Source: Ruegeria intermedia (GTDB lineage: Bacteria; Pseudomonadota; Alphaproteobacteria; Rhodobacterales; Rhodobacteraceae). From it: 64,000 nt of DNA. A model generated the notes under the pieces. It ran no database searches. It worked only from the letters and a program-made list of their open reading frames with translations, and was not told the origin of the DNA. Where the stretch lies: positions 273,393-337,392 of the forward strand of contig NZ_FQVK01000001.1 of NCBI RefSeq assembly GCF_900129345.1, read 5' to 3'. Of the stretch, positions 30,136-42,442 are shown in pieces. The position numbers were made by a program, and so were the translations under genes. Position 1 is the first letter of the stretch. Each line of letters begins with the position of its first letter.

Positions 30136-30645
30136 TTACCGGCCCCAGGGCTGCGGTTGCTGCGAATAGGCGATGTACAGCGGGTGCTTGGGGTGGCCGT
30201 CCTTGGTCAGGCCCAGGTGGAACAGCGGCTGGCCGGTGCCGCGCAGCAGACGCTCGACCGCTGGGCCGCGATCCAGATGCGCGCCATGGGTGCCCCAGGC
30301 GGCGATCACCTGGTCGGCCCAGTCCACGCCGGCCAGGATGGCGGCGTCGTTGTCCGGCCCCACCGGATCGGCCGCCGCGCGCATCTTGCGCGGGTTGGTG
30401 TCGCGCCAGGCAAAGATGTTGGTCACCTGGAAGGCCCCGAACCCCAAGGCCCGCGCGCGCCGTTCGCAACGCTCGACGGTCGGGTCATTCTGCACCTCGG
30501 TCGCGGTCGAGGGGTTCAGCATCACGAACAACGCCCGGCGCCCGGCCGGATCCCAGATGCGGGTCAGGCTGTAGCGATAGCGTTCGCAGTCGGAATAGAC
30601 GGCTGTCGAGGGCGCGTCGCCCTTGGTATGGGACCGGGTGATCAT
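30136..30645 (-). CDS. DUF1643-domain protein
   Basis: A 169-residue cytoplasmic protein of the DUF1643 family. Diagnostic: YRYSLTRIWDPAGRRALFVMLNPSTATEVQNDPTVERC and FGAFQVTNIFAWRDTNPRKM, later VIAAWGTHG and HLGLTKDGHPKHPLYI. The function is unknown. The start ATG (MITRSHTKGD) has GAAGG upstream and lies 22 bases after the truB stop, so it is probably co-transcribed with truB. Confidence 0.92.
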   Translation of the reverse strand: MITRSHTKGDAPSTAVYSDCERYRYSLTRIWDPAGRRALFVMLNPSTATEVQNDPTVERCERRARALGFGAFQVTNIFAWRDTNPRKMRAAADPVGPDNDAAILAGVDWADQVIAAWGTHGAHLDRGPAVERLLRGTGQPLFHLGLTKDGHPKHPLYIAYSQQPQPWGR

Positions 30646-30667
30646 GCGCCTTCGCTTAGCACGGGAC

Positions 30668-31573
30668 CTAACCGGCGAACACCCGGCTGGGGTGCAGTTC
30701 ACCGGATTTGTAGATCCCCACCGCCACGGCCTTGCCGTCGAACGAGGCCCAGGCCTCGTCGCCGTATTCCACGTCGCCGGCCAGAACCATGCCGGGGTTG
30801 CCGTTGCGCAGGCGGGTGGCGCCTTCGGGGGTGCATTTCAGCTCGGGCAGGTCGGCCAGCCCTTCTTCCAGCGGGCGCAGGTAGTCATCCAGCGCCGGGG
30901 TTTTCGCCATCTCGTCGATCTGCTCGATGCTCAGGCCGTCCTCGGCGTCGAACGGGCCGGACCAGATCCTGCGCAGCTCCTTGACGTGGCCGTAACAGCC
31001 CAGCGCCTCACCCAGGTCGCGCGCGATCGAGCGGACATAGCCGCCCTTGCCGCAGGTCATTTCCAGCACGACATGATCGGGATCGGGACGATCGACCAGC
31101 ACCAGCTCCTCGACCCACAGCGGGCGGGCGGCCAGCTCCACGTCCTCGCCGTCGCGGGCCAGCTTGTAGGCGCGCTGGCCGTCGATCTTGACCGCCGAGA
31201 ACTTGGGCGGCACCTGCATGATCTCGCCCACGAAGGGCAGCAGGGCCTGCTTGATCTCGTCATCGGTGGGGCGCAGGTCGCTTTCCGCGATCACTTCGCC
31301 CTCGGCATCGTCGGTATTGGTGGCCTGACCCAGCCGCACGGTAAAGCTATAGGCCTTGAGCGCATCGGTGACGAAAGGAACGGTCTTGGTCGCCTCGCCC
31401 AAAGCGACGGCCAGAACGCCGGTGGCCTCGGGGTCGAGCGTGCCGGCATGGCCCGCCTTTTTGGCGTCCATCGCCCAGCGGACCTTGTTGACCACGGCGG
31501 TCGAGGTCATGCCCGCGGGCTTGTCGACCACCAGCCAACCGGAAATGTCGCGACCCTTGCGTTTGCGTCCCAT
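30668..31573 (-). CDS. truB: tRNA pseudouridine-55 synthase
   Basis: A 301-residue enzyme making pseudouridine 55 in tRNA T-loops. [21 protein letters not shown] at the N-terminus, catalytic Asp in [13 protein letters not shown] near residue 42, and [15 protein letters not shown], a standard motif. It belongs to the rbfA-truB-rpsO translation cluster, here interrupted by an exported NAGPA-domain gene, a DUF1643 gene and an RTX gene. Confidence 0.98.
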   Translation of the reverse strand: MGRKRKGRDISGWLVVDKPAGMTSTAVVNKVRWAMDAKKAGHAGTLDPEATGVLAVALGEATKTVPFVTDALKAYSFTVRLGQATNTDDAEGEVIAESDLRPTDDEIKQALLPFVGEIMQVPPKFSAVKIDGQRAYKLARDGEDVELAARPLWVEELVLVDRPDPDHVVLEMTCGKGGYVRSIARDLGEALGCYGHVKELRRIWSGPFDAEDGLSIEQIDEMAKTPALDDYLRPLEEGLADLPELKCTPEGATRLRNGNPGMVLAGDVEYGDEAWASFDGKAVAVGIYKSGELHPSRVFAG

Positions 31574-31627
31574 GATGCACCTTGTTTCCTGCTAAGGCGC
31601 GCGACCTAGCGGATCGGCCCGGCGCTG

Positions 31628-32371
31628 TCAATTTGCCGGGATGTCCTCGACCACGCCGACGATCGGCCCCAGCGAGAAACCCACGTCCGACCGGTTTGCC
31701 GCCCGATCATACATGCGTGAGATGTTGCCGTCGAAAAACAGCGCGTTGGGCGTGTTCAGCACGTCGCGGAACAGGCGGCCGAATTCATGGAAGGTGACGT
31801 AATCCTCGGAAATCACGAACACCGCACGGCTGCCATCGGCGCTGGTGCCCACCCCGTTGCGGATATAGCGCGAGGTCGACTCCTCAAGGAACCGCGGATG
31901 CAATTCGCCATCGACCACCAGCATCGGGCCGGATTGGGTGGCAAAACGGCACTCGGGCTTGCGGTCCAGATAGTCCAGCGTCTCGAACACGTCGGCGCGG
32001 CCTTCGCGGATGCAGAACACCCCGTTGGGCAGCAGGCCGAAATTGCCGGGGCCGGCGTTGGGAATCACGCGCATGAGCTCTTCGCCGTCTTCGATATAGT
32101 GGCCCACGGGCGAGCGGTCCTCGTGATACATGCCGGCGTTCATCGCAAAGCTCAGACGCTGGCCCGCGCCGGCCAGTTCTTCGTTCACCGACGAGAAATG
32201 GCCCAGCACCTGGCCCGCTTCGTCATACAGGAACAGGCGCAGGTCTTCGGTGGTGGCGTCAACCTCGCAAACGGTATAGCGCCGGTCTTCGTGGACCACA
32301 CGCTCGCACGTCACCGCGCCGGCCTGTCCGGCCCAGAGCAATGCGATCACAGCTGCGGTCCTGCGGATCAC
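31628..32371 (-). CDS. Exported phosphodiester glycosidase (NAGPA/DUF2233) family protein
   Basis: A 247-residue exported protein with signal peptide [22 protein letters not shown]. The NAGPA-type domain shows [65 protein letters not shown] and [14 protein letters not shown] (conserved D-G near the C-terminus). Mammalian members remove GlcNAc from phosphodiester-linked mannose; the bacterial substrate is unknown. GTG start overlapping the rbfA stop (GTGA), so it is translated from the rbfA-truB mRNA. Confidence 0.88.
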   Translation of the reverse strand: MIRRTAAVIALLWAGQAGAVTCERVVHEDRRYTVCEVDATTEDLRLFLYDEAGQVLGHFSSVNEELAGAGQRLSFAMNAGMYHEDRSPVGHYIEDGEELMRVIPNAGPGNFGLLPNGVFCIREGRADVFETLDYLDRKPECRFATQSGPMLVVDGELHPRFLEESTSRYIRNGVGTSADGSRAVFVISEDYVTFHEFGRLFRDVLNTPNALFFDGNISRMYDRAANRSDVGFSLGPIVGVVEDIPAN

Positions 32372-32763
32372 TCGTCCAGGTCCCGGCGCACGGCGTCCTG
32401 TTCGAACATCCGGCGCGTGTCGTCCATCCGGTCGAACGTGTCGTCCAGGCGAAAGCGCAGGTCGGGGGCGAATTTCAGGCCGACCTTCTTGCCGACCATG
32501 CGGCGCAGCTCGCCCTTGTTGCGCGTCAGCAGCTCGATCACGGTGTCCTGCCCCTTGCCGCCCAACGGCAGCACATAGGCGGTGGCGATCTTGAGGTCGG
32601 GCGAGGTGCGCACTTCGCCCACGGTGATCGACAGGCGGTTCAGGTCTGGGTCGTGCACGTCGTCGCGCGCCAGCACCTCGGACAGGGTGCGGCGGATCAG
32701 TTCGCCGACGCGAAGCTGCCGTTGCGAGGGGCCGGGGCCGTCGTGGAATTTGTTCTTAGCCAT
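32368..32763 (-). CDS. rbfA: Ribosome-binding factor A
   Basis: A 131-residue KH-type factor for 16S rRNA maturation and 30S assembly. [45 protein letters not shown] and [24 protein letters not shown] are family blocks. First gene of the minus-strand rbfA-truB transcript; divergent from dapB across 92 bases. Confidence 0.97.
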   Translation of the reverse strand: MAKNKFHDGPGPSQRQLRVGELIRRTLSEVLARDDVHDPDLNRLSITVGEVRTSPDLKIATAYVLPLGGKGQDTVIELLTRNKGELRRMVGKKVGLKFAPDLRFRLDDTFDRMDDTRRMFEQDAVRRDLDE

Positions 32764-32855
32764 GTCCCCGATCTAAGCGCAAAGCGGGGCTTTGCCAAGC
32801 GGCCCCGAACCGGGTAGGAGGCTTTGAGCCGAATTTCAGAAGAAGGACCAGCGCA

Positions 32856-33661
32856 ATGACGCATATTCCGGGAATCGTCGTGACCGGGGCTTCGGGCCGG
32901 ATGGGGCAGATGCTGATCAAGACCATCACCGACAGCGATCAGGCGCGGCTGGTCGGCGCGGTCGAGCGCACTGGCCATGACTGGATCGGCCAGGACGTGG
33001 GCACCGCGATGGGCGGCCAGCCGCTGGGCGTGACCGTCACCGACGATCCGCTCGAGGCCTTTGCACAGGCGCAGGCGGTGATCGACTTCACCGCGCCCGA
33101 GGCGACGCTGGAGTTCGCCGCGCTGGCGGCGCAGGCGCGCTGCGTGCATGTGATCGGCACCACCGGCATGAGCGACGAACAGATCGCCGCGCTGGAACCC
33201 GCCGCGCGCCATGCGGTGATCGTGCGGGCGGGCAACATGAGCCTGGGCGTCAACCTTCTGGTGCAACTGACCAAAAAGGTCGCCGCCGCGCTGGACGAGG
33301 ATTTCGACATCGAGGTGATCGAGGCGCATCACCATCACAAGGTCGATGCGCCCTCGGGCACGGCTCTGATGCTGGGCGAGGCCGCGGCCGAGGGGCGGGG
33401 CGTGAACCTTGCCGATGTCGCCGATCGGGGCCGCGACGGGATCACCGGCGCGCGCGAACGCGGCCATATCGGGTTCCACGCCATCCGCGGTGGCGACATC
33501 GTCGGCGAACATGACGTTCTGTTCGCCGCGCCGGGCGAACGGATCGTGCTGCGCCACGTGGCCACCGACCGGGCGATCTTTGCCCGAGGCGCGCTGAAGG
33601 CGGCGCTGTGGGGGCAGGGCAAGACCCCCGGCCAATATGACATGGTGGATGTGCTGGGCCT

Positions 33662-33665
<4 letters not shown>
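32856..33665 (+). CDS. dapB: 4-hydroxy-tetrahydrodipicolinate reductase
   Basis: A 269-residue NAD(P)H-dependent enzyme of diaminopimelate/lysine biosynthesis. It has [17 protein letters not shown] for NAD(P), [14 protein letters not shown], the substrate/catalytic block [16 protein letters not shown] near residue 155, and [24 protein letters not shown] upstream of ATG. Its TAA overlaps the TAA of the convergent tmpB gene by 4 bases. Confidence 0.98.
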
Positions 33666-35483
<1,818 letters not shown>

Positions 35484-36344
35484 ATGAGCAAGAAAAAGGT
35501 CGGCCTGCCGCCGCTGGACTGGCTGCGCGTGTTCGAGGCGGCCGGGCGGCTGGGCGGATTCTCGGCCGCGGCGCGCGAGTTCGGCCTGACCCAGGCGGCG
35601 GTCAGCCAGCGCATCGCCAATCTGGAATCCTGGCTGGGCCGGTCCCTGTTCGTGCGCGAGGCGCGCGGCGTGTCGCTGACGGTCGAGGGCGAAAGCTATC
35701 TGCCGCTGGTGCAGGACAGTCTGCGGGCGTTGGAACGCAACACCGAGGATTTGTTCGGCACCGCCCCGCGCGCGCTGCGGGTGGCCGGGCTGTCCTCGCA
35801 TATCCAGGCGCTGGTGCTGCCCAGTCTAGGGGCCTTTCGCGCCCTGCGACCCGAGGTGCAGGTCACCACGGATTCGGTGGCCCGGCGGTCCTCGCTGGAG
35901 GACGAGCGGACCTGGCTTCAGATCCGATATGGGCGCGGCAACTGGCCGGGGCGCGCCGCCGACCTGATCGCGCCCGAGGTTCTGACTCCGATGGCAGCGC
36001 CGGGCGTCAGCTGGCGCGCGCCCGTGATCGAGCTGCGCGGCGAACGGCCCGGCTGGCAGGACTGGATGCAGAAGACGGGCGACACGGATCTGCCACGCGC
36101 CGGTCTGAGCTTTGATTCGATGGAACATGCCCTTGGCGCGGCGCGGCAGGGGTTGGGGGTCGCTTTGGGGTCGGTCGCCCTGGCCTCGGCGGATCTGGCC
36201 TCGGGCCGCCTGATCCGGCTGGGGCGTCCCGATCTGGAAACCCGCGACGGATACTGGCTGACCTGGCCGCGGGACCGGGCGCAGTCGAAAAAGCAGCAGG
36301 CCCTGATCGGCGATTTCCTGCAGGCCCTGCGCGCGGCGGTCTGA
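35484..36344 (+). CDS. LysR-family regulator divergent from tmpAB
   Basis: A 286-residue LTTR of the GcvA/AmpR-like subgroup: LPPLDWLRVFEAAGRLGGFSAAAREFGLTQAAVSQRIANLESWLGRSLFVREARGVSLT, then a short effector domain. The C-terminus (DGYWLTWPRDRAQSKKQQALIGDFL) is typical. ATG with GAGGG upstream; a TTG 12 bases earlier is in frame. Being divergent from tmpA, with only 98 bases between, it likely controls tmpAB, as LysR genes commonly do for neighbours. Confidence 0.92.
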   Translation: MSKKKVGLPPLDWLRVFEAAGRLGGFSAAAREFGLTQAAVSQRIANLESWLGRSLFVREARGVSLTVEGESYLPLVQDSLRALERNTEDLFGTAPRALRVAGLSSHIQALVLPSLGAFRALRPEVQVTTDSVARRSSLEDERTWLQIRYGRGNWPGRAADLIAPEVLTPMAAPGVSWRAPVIELRGERPGWQDWMQKTGDTDLPRAGLSFDSMEHALGAARQGLGVALGSVALASADLASGRLIRLGRPDLETRDGYWLTWPRDRAQSKKQQALIGDFLQALRAAV

Positions 36345-36348
36345 GCGG

Positions 36349-36531
36349 TCAGAAATCGATCGCGATGCCCTTCTTCTCCCAATCGCCGAAGCGCGCGGGA
36401 TCGGGGCCGTCGCGCCCGCCCAGCTCCTTGGGCAGGGGTTTGGCGTCGGCTTCGGCCTTGCGCCGGCGCTCCTCGGCCTCGGCCAGGGCGCGCCGGGCGG
36501 CGGGCGGCAGGTCTGTGCGGTCGTCGCTCAT
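36349..36531 (-). CDS. DUF1674 / succinate dehydrogenase assembly factor 4-like protein
   Basis: A 60-residue protein: charged helical N-terminus (LPPAARRALAEAEERRRKAEADA) and the diagnostic C-terminus KPLPKELGGRDGPDPARFGDWEKKGIAIDF (split here as two adjoining motifs, KPLPKELGGRDGPDP and ARFGDWEKKGIAIDF). Eukaryotic SDHAF4 shields flavinylated SdhA during complex II assembly; bacterial homologues are presumed similar. ATG with AAGGAA upstream. Confidence 0.88.
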   Translation of the reverse strand: MSDDRTDLPPAARRALAEAEERRRKAEADAKPLPKELGGRDGPDPARFGDWEKKGIAIDF

Positions 36532-36619
36532 GACATCGGGTTCCTTTCCGTGCATGGCCTTGATATACGCCCTCGTCCGCTGATGGCAATGCGGGCGCAA
36601 ACCTTGCAAAGGCGGTTTC

Positions 36620-37879
36620 ATGACCAACACCCCGACGGCGGCGCGGCGCAGCGCCATCCATCTGCTGGATCAGATCCTGGGCGAGGGGCGCTTGCTGTCC
36701 GAATGCCTGGCGGCCGGGGCGCTGGATCGCCTGGCCCCCGAAGACCGCGCGCGGGCGCAGCGGCTGGCGCTGGAGACCCTGCGCGGGCTTGAACGCGCCG
36801 ACCGCCTGCTGGAGGGGCATCTGCGGCGCACACCGGCTTTGACCGTCCAAAACGCGCTGCGTCTGGGAACGGTCGAACTGTGCCAGGGCGAGGCTGCGCA
36901 TGGCGTCGTGAACGCGATGGTCGAGATCATCGGCCGCTCGCGCAAGCACGGGCGGCTCAAGGGGCTGGTCAACGCGGTTCTGCGCAAGATCGCCGCCGAA
37001 GGCCCCGAGGCCTGGCCCAAGATGCGGGTGCCGCGCCTGCCGGACTGGCTGCGCGAGCCGCTGATCGCGGCCTGGGGCACGGAGGCGGTCAAGGGCATGG
37101 AGCAGGCCCATTTCAACGGCGCACCGCTGGACCTGACGCCGAAACCCGGCGCAACGATCCCAATGGGCACCGAACTGCCGACCGGCTCGGTGCGGGTTGC
37201 TGACGCGGGGCAGGTCTCGGCCCTGCCGGGCTATGCGGCCGGAGACTGGTGGGTGCAGGATGCCGCCGCCGCCCTGCCGGCGCGGATTCTGGCGCCTCGG
37301 CCCAGCGAGCGGGTTCTGGACATGTGCGCCGCGCCCGGCGGCAAGACGCTGCAACTGGCGGCGGCGGGGGCCGAGGTCACCGCGCTGGACATTTCCGAGG
37401 CCCGGCTGGCGCGGGTGCGGGAAAACCTCGAACGCACAGGGCTGTCGGCCCTGGTGGTCGCCGGTGACGCGCTGGACCATCGGGGTCAGTACGACGCGAT
37501 CCTGCTGGACGCGCCCTGTTCGGCGACCGGCACCATCCGGCGGCACCCGGATCTGCCCTTTGCCAAGGATGGCTCGGAATTCGGTGGCCTGATCGCGTTG
37601 CAGGCCCGGATGCTGGCCCATGCCTGGACCCTGCTGAAACCCGGCGGGCGACTGGTCTATTGCACCTGCTCGCTGCTGCCCGACGAAGGCGAGGTGCAGA
37701 TCGAAGAGGCGCTGCCGCAACATCCCGACATGCAGGTGGACCGCGCGGCGTTGCAGGTGCCCGGCGTTCAACCCGGCTGGCTGACCGAGGAAGGCGGGCT
37801 GCGCCTGCGTCCCGATTATTGGCCCGATCTGGGCGGTATGGACGGGTTCTACATCGCCTGCCTGAGCAAATCGGCCTGA
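36620..37879 (+). CDS. rsmB: 16S rRNA (cytosine-C5) methyltransferase RsmB/Fmu type
   Basis: A 419-residue methyltransferase. Residues ~1-130 are a NusB-like RNA-binding domain (ARRSAIHLLDQILGEGRLLSE, LGTVELCQGEAAHGVVNAMVEI). The catalytic domain has SAM motif VLDMCAAPGGKTLQLA near 240, DAPCSATGTIRRHPD with the general Cys, and LVYCTCSLLPDEGE with the catalytic Cys. NusB fusion identifies RsmB (m5C967). AAAGGCGG precedes ATG. Confidence 0.95.
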   Translation: MTNTPTAARRSAIHLLDQILGEGRLLSECLAAGALDRLAPEDRARAQRLALETLRGLERADRLLEGHLRRTPALTVQNALRLGTVELCQGEAAHGVVNAMVEIIGRSRKHGRLKGLVNAVLRKIAAEGPEAWPKMRVPRLPDWLREPLIAAWGTEAVKGMEQAHFNGAPLDLTPKPGATIPMGTELPTGSVRVADAGQVSALPGYAAGDWWVQDAAAALPARILAPRPSERVLDMCAAPGGKTLQLAAAGAEVTALDISEARLARVRENLERTGLSALVVAGDALDHRGQYDAILLDAPCSATGTIRRHPDLPFAKDGSEFGGLIALQARMLAHAWTLLKPGGRLVYCTCSLLPDEGEVQIEEALPQHPDMQVDRAALQVPGVQPGWLTEEGGLRLRPDYWPDLGGMDGFYIACLSKSA

Positions 37880-37967
37880 CCGGTCGCTTTTCGATGACTT
37901 GACGAACCGGCCCGGCTATCGTTGGTTCAAACGCCAGCAGAGCGGCAGGGGCAGAGCAACACACGTC

Positions 37968-39707
37968 ATGTCGAATTCGGACACCATGGCCAACCGATGG
38001 GTGCGGTTTCAGAACCGTCTCTACGCGCGCCTCAGCCAACGCCGCAAACCTGTCAGCGGCTTTGTCGGTCAGCCCGAGCCGCGCACTGTCGGTTCCTTTG
38101 CGCGCGGGCGGCAACTGGTGGCGGGAAATCTCTTGTTTGCGGGTTACCTGGTCGAAGCCCCGGACACGGGCTTGTGGGAGGTCGCGGCCCCCAACGCCGC
38201 ATTCGACGACGAGCGGCACGGGTTTGCCTGGCTGGACGATCTGGCCGCAGTGGGTGATGCCGCGGCACGGGAAAAGGCGCAACGCTGGGTCTGGGGCTGG
38301 ATCGAGACCCACGGCAAGGGGCAGGGTCCGGGCTGGGCCCCGGACCTGACCGGACGCCGCCTGATCCGCTGGATCAATCACGCGCTGTTCCTTCTGCGCG
38401 GTATGGACGAGGCCCATAGTCGCCTGTTTTTCCGGTCTCTGTCACAGCAGACCTGGTTCCTGTCCAAACGCTGGCACGCGGCGACACCGGGGCTGCCGCG
38501 GTTCGAGGCCTTGGCGGGCCTGGTTCAGGCGGGGCTGGCGCTGGAGGGGATGGACGAGATCGCCGACCCGGCGGTGCGCGCCCTGGCGCGGGAATGCCAG
38601 ACCCAGATCGATGCACAGGGCGGCATTCCCACCCGCAACCCCGAAGAATTGTTGGACGTGTTCACCCTGCTGACCTGGACCTCGGCCGCACTGGGCGAAG
38701 TGGGGCGGGGCACTCCGGCCGCGCAGATGGAGGCCATCAAACGGATTGCCCCGACGCTGCGCAGCCTGCGCCACGCCGACGGCGCGCTTGCGCGGTTCCA
38801 CGGCGGCGGGCGCGGGGTCGAGGGCCGGCTGGAACAGGCGCTGGCGCAAAGTGGCGTGAAACCGGCGCCGACCGGGGGGCTGGCCATGGGCTACGCGCGG
38901 TTGTCGGCGGCGCGGACCACGGTGATCGCCGACGCGGCTCGGCCGCCCACGGGGGCGGCATCGTACAACGGTCATGCGTCCACACTGGCTTTCGAACTGA
39001 CGTCGGGGCGGCGCCCATTGATCGTCAACTGCGGTTCGGGGGCCAGCTTTGGCTTGGAATGGCGTCGGGCCGGACGGGCCACGCCGTCGCATTCGACTTT
39101 GTGCCTGGGCGGCTTTTCCAGCGCGCGGCTGGCCGCTCCGGCCAAGGGGTCCGCGCACGAGGCGCTGGTGGATGGCCCGCACCTGGTTCCGGCCGAGTTC
39201 GAGCACGGCCCCCACGGGGTGCGTCTCATGGCCGGGCATGACGGCTATGTCCGGGTTTTTGGCCTGACCCATGCCCGTACCCTCGAACTGCGCTTCGACG
39301 GGCGCGAGTTGAGCGGGGAAGACAACCTGCTGTCTCTGGATGGCAAGGCCAGGCGCCAATACGACCGCGCGCTCGAGGCCTCGCACCTCGAGGGGGTCGG
39401 TTTCGACATCCGGTTTCACCTGCACCCGGATGTGGACGTGGCGCTGGATCTGGGCGGGTCGGCTGTGTCGATGGCGCTGAAAAGCGGCGAGATCTGGGTG
39501 TTTCGCCATGATGGGGCGGCGAAACTGGCGCTTGAGCCAAGCGTTTACCTGGAAAAAGGCCGCCTGAAGCCCCGCGCGACAAAACAGATCGTTCTCTCCG
39601 GCCGCGCAATCGGGTATGCGACGCGCATCCGGTGGACGCTGAGCAAGGCGCAGGATACAGCCTATGCCGTGCGCGACGTGCACCGGGACGAGCCCGATTT
39701 CGACTGA
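37968..39707 (+). CDS. Heparinase II/III family protein
   Basis: A 579-residue protein with an alpha/alpha toroid N-terminal half (WAPDLTGRRLIRWINHALFLLRGMDEAHSRLFFRSL, LIRWINHALFLL being typical) and a beta-sandwich C-terminal half with the family's FHGGGRG, NGHASTLAFELTSGRRPLIVNCGSG and RATPSHSTLCL motifs. Family members are polysaccharide lyases or unassigned wall/capsule enzymes. No signal peptide is clear from the chosen start; ATG 37986 or TTG 37899 are alternatives. It is between rsmB and purH, an arrangement I recall from other Rhodobacterales. Confidence 0.85.
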   Translation: MSNSDTMANRWVRFQNRLYARLSQRRKPVSGFVGQPEPRTVGSFARGRQLVAGNLLFAGYLVEAPDTGLWEVAAPNAAFDDERHGFAWLDDLAAVGDAAAREKAQRWVWGWIETHGKGQGPGWAPDLTGRRLIRWINHALFLLRGMDEAHSRLFFRSLSQQTWFLSKRWHAATPGLPRFEALAGLVQAGLALEGMDEIADPAVRALARECQTQIDAQGGIPTRNPEELLDVFTLLTWTSAALGEVGRGTPAAQMEAIKRIAPTLRSLRHADGALARFHGGGRGVEGRLEQALAQSGVKPAPTGGLAMGYARLSAARTTVIADAARPPTGAASYNGHASTLAFELTSGRRPLIVNCGSGASFGLEWRRAGRATPSHSTLCLGGFSSARLAAPAKGSAHEALVDGPHLVPAEFEHGPHGVRLMAGHDGYVRVFGLTHARTLELRFDGRELSGEDNLLSLDGKARRQYDRALEASHLEGVGFDIRFHLHPDVDVALDLGGSAVSMALKSGEIWVFRHDGAAKLALEPSVYLEKGRLKPRATKQIVLSGRAIGYATRIRWTLSKAQDTAYAVRDVHRDEPDFD

Positions 39708-39728
39708 GCCAAAAGGATCTTTGGACCC

Positions 39729-41318
39729 ATGACCGACCTTCACCTCGTGCGCCGCGCGTTGCTTTCCGTTTCCGACAAGACCGGATTGACCGATCTGGGC
39801 AAGGCCCTGGCCGACCGCGGGGTCGAGCTGCTGTCGACCGGCGGCACCGCCAAGGCGCTGCGTGATGCGGGGCTTGCGGTCAAGGATGTCAGCGAGGTCA
39901 CGGGGTTCCCCGAGATGATGGATGGCCGGGTCAAGACGCTGCACCCGATGGTGCATGGCGGCCTGCTGGCGCTGCGCGACAATGACGCCCATGTGGCGGC
40001 GATGCAGGAGCATGGCATCGGTCCGATCGACCTGCTGGTGGTCAACCTCTACCCGTTCGAGGAAACGGTGGCCAAGGGCGCGGGCTATGACGAATGCATC
40101 GAAAACATCGACATCGGCGGCCCCGCGATGATCCGCGCCGCGGCCAAGAACCACGCGTTCGTCAACGTGGTGGTGGATGTCGAGGATTACTCGGCCCTGC
40201 TGGATCAGCTCGAGGAAAACTACGGCAAGACGTCGCTGGGCTTCCGCCAGTGGCTGGCGCAGAAGGCCTATGCCCGCACCGGAGCCTATGACGCGGCCGT
40301 GTCCAGCTGGCTGGCCGACGCGCTGCAGATCGACACGCCCAAGCGCCGCGTGTTCGCCGGCGAGCTGAAACAGCCCCTGCGCTATGGCGAGAACAGCCAC
40401 CAGCAGGCGGCGTTCTATGTCGATGGCTCGGGCCGTCCCGGTGTCGCCACCGCCGTGCAGCATCAGGGCAAGGAGCTGAGCTACAACAACATCAACGACA
40501 CCGACGCCGCCTTTGAACTGGTGGCCGAGTTCGACCCGCGCGACAGCGCCGCATGTGCCATCATCAAGCACGCGAACCCTTGCGGTGTGGCCAAGGGCGC
40601 GACGCTGCTCGAGGCATACAAGGCCGCGTTCGACTGCGACCGGACCTCGGCCTTTGGCGGGATCGTGGCGCTGAACCGGCCGCTGGACGCGGAAACCGCG
40701 CGCGAAATCACCGGCATCTTCACCGAGGTCGTGATTGCTCCGGGCGCTACCGACGAAGCCAAAGAGATCTTTGCCGCCAAGAAGAACCTGCGCCTGCTGA
40801 CCACCGAGGCGCTGCCCGACCCCCGCGCGGGCGGGCTGGCCTTCCGCCAGGTGGCCGGCGGGCTTCTGGTGCAGGACAAGGACAACGGCCATGTCGAGAT
40901 GGATGACCTGAAGGTCGTGACCAAGCTGGCCCCCACGCCCGAGCAGATGCGTGATCTGCTGTTTGCCTGGAAAGTGGCCAAGCACGTCAAGTCGAACGCC
41001 ATCGTCTATGTCAGGAACGAGGCCACGGTGGGCGTCGGCGCCGGTCAGATGAGCCGGGTGGATTCGGCCCTGATCGCCGCCAAAAAGGCCGAGCGCATGG
41101 CCGAAGCCCTGGGCCTGCCCGAACCGCTGACCATCGGCTCGGCCGTGGCGTCGGATGCGTTCTTCCCCTTCCCCGACGGGCTGATGGAGGCCGCCGCCGC
41201 AGGCGCGACCTGCGTGATCCAGCCGGGCGGGTCGATGCGCGATGACGAGGTGATCGCCGCCGCCGACGAGGCCGGCCTGGCCATGGTGTTCACCGGCATG
41301 CGGCACTTCCGCCACTGA
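39729..41318 (+). CDS. purH: Bifunctional AICAR transformylase / IMP cyclohydrolase
   Basis: A 529-residue enzyme for the last two steps of IMP synthesis. The IMP cyclohydrolase domain (1-~200) has [33 protein letters not shown] and [15 protein letters not shown]; the transformylase domain has [45 protein letters not shown] and [13 protein letters not shown] near the end. Full length. Stop overlaps lspA ATG by one base (TGATG). Confidence 0.98.
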   Translation: MTDLHLVRRALLSVSDKTGLTDLGKALADRGVELLSTGGTAKALRDAGLAVKDVSEVTGFPEMMDGRVKTLHPMVHGGLLALRDNDAHVAAMQEHGIGPIDLLVVNLYPFEETVAKGAGYDECIENIDIGGPAMIRAAAKNHAFVNVVVDVEDYSALLDQLEENYGKTSLGFRQWLAQKAYARTGAYDAAVSSWLADALQIDTPKRRVFAGELKQPLRYGENSHQQAAFYVDGSGRPGVATAVQHQGKELSYNNINDTDAAFELVAEFDPRDSAACAIIKHANPCGVAKGATLLEAYKAAFDCDRTSAFGGIVALNRPLDAETAREITGIFTEVVIAPGATDEAKEIFAAKKNLRLLTTEALPDPRAGGLAFRQVAGGLLVQDKDNGHVEMDDLKVVTKLAPTPEQMRDLLFAWKVAKHVKSNAIVYVRNEATVGVGAGQMSRVDSALIAAKKAERMAEALGLPEPLTIGSAVASDAFFPFPDGLMEAAAAGATCVIQPGGSMRDDEVIAAADEAGLAMVFTGMRHFRH

Positions 41319-41794
41319 TGCGGGTCCGGGTTCTGCTCTGGGCCGGGCTGGCCGCATTTGCGATCGACCAGCTCAGCAAGTACCTGGTCGTCCACGTGTT
41401 GCGCGTGGCCGACCACCCCGGCGGCATCGACGTGCTGCCGCCGATGCTGACCTTTCGGTACGGCGAGAATCGGGGCATCAATTTCGGCCTGTTCCAGGGC
41501 AATTCCGAGGCCGCGCGCTGGTTTCTCGTCGCTGTTTCGCTGGCCATCAGCATCGGCGTTTTCGTCTGGCTCTGGCGCACGGCCGCATCGCGGCGGATGC
41601 TGGTTTTCGGTGGATTGCTGATCGGCGGAGCGTTGGGGAACGTGGTCGACCGGGTGCTGTACGGGTATGTTCTGGATTTCCTGAACATGTCCTGCTGCGG
41701 CATCAACAACCCCTATGTGTTCAACCTGGCCGACGTGTTCATCTTTGCCGGCGCGCTGGGGCTGGTGCTGTTCGACGGCAAAAAGCCCTCGTGA
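41318..41794 (+). CDS. lspA: Lipoprotein signal peptidase (signal peptidase II)
   Basis: A 158-residue inner-membrane aspartic protease cutting prolipoproteins. Four hydrophobic helices; [14 protein letters not shown] at the start; catalytic Asp residues in [16 protein letters not shown] and [14 protein letters not shown]. Translationally coupled to purH. It would process the lipoproteins in this window (MlaA, the DUF3035 protein, the 4.2-kb lipoprotein). Confidence 0.96.
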   Translation: MRVRVLLWAGLAAFAIDQLSKYLVVHVLRVADHPGGIDVLPPMLTFRYGENRGINFGLFQGNSEAARWFLVAVSLAISIGVFVWLWRTAASRRMLVFGGLLIGGALGNVVDRVLYGYVLDFLNMSCCGINNPYVFNLADVFIFAGALGLVLFDGKKPS

Positions 41795-41844
41795 CGCGCT
41801 GGTTGTTATGCGATAAAAGCGCCTGAAACAGGCTGGAGACCAAG

Positions 41845-42360
41845 ATGCGGATGCCGCGCGCCATTGTTGCCCTGACACTCGCCGCCCTTGCCGCGGGATG
41901 TTCCGATATTGGCCTGCGCCATCTCGAAGCGCCCGGCTCGGGGCCTGACGAGTTTTCGGTGATGCCGGTCAAGCCGCTGACCCAGCCCAAGGATTATGCC
42001 TTTCTGCCCGCCCCCACACCGGGCGGCGAGAACCTGACCGATCCCAACCCCAAAGGTGACGCGGTGGCCGCGCTGGGCGGAAACGCCGCGGCGCTGAAGT
42101 CCGCAGGCGGCATCCCGTCGTCGGATGCGGCGCTGGTCACGGCCTCCAGCCGCTATGGCGTGGCGCCCGACACCCGGCAGGCGCTGGCCGCCGAGGACGA
42201 GGCCTTCCGCACGCGCCAGGCGCGCTGGACCCGTCTGCGCCTGTTCAAGGTGGACCGCTACGCGCAGGTCTACAAGCGCGAGTCCATCGATTCCAGGCAG
42301 CAGGCCGAAGCCTTCCGCCGGCAGGGGTACGAAACCCCGTCCTTCCCGCCGGATGAATAA
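41845..42360 (+). CDS. DUF3035 lipoprotein (BamF-like)
   Basis: A 171-residue lipoprotein with lipobox LAAGC ([19 protein letters not shown]). The conserved core [22 protein letters not shown] (shown as [15 protein letters not shown] plus KDYAFLP) and [16 protein letters not shown] is DUF3035, the alphaproteobacterial BamF subunit that assists outer-membrane beta-barrel assembly in Caulobacter. That role is carried over by family. GGAGACC upstream. It is just downstream of lspA. Confidence 0.87.
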   Translation: MRMPRAIVALTLAALAAGCSDIGLRHLEAPGSGPDEFSVMPVKPLTQPKDYAFLPAPTPGGENLTDPNPKGDAVAALGGNAAALKSAGGIPSSDAALVTASSRYGVAPDTRQALAAEDEAFRTRQARWTRLRLFKVDRYAQVYKRESIDSRQQAEAFRRQGYETPSFPPDE

Positions 42361-42442
42361 TCCTTAACTTTCCGTCATCGCTCTTGATCCCGCCCGGCGC
42401 CACCGTAGTTTGAAGACCAACGACACAGACGGAGGATGCCCC

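Noticed and set aside
38442..41357. 971-codon minus-strand frame
   Set aside because: Antisense to purH and the heparinase-like gene, both well supported; no recognisable domain.
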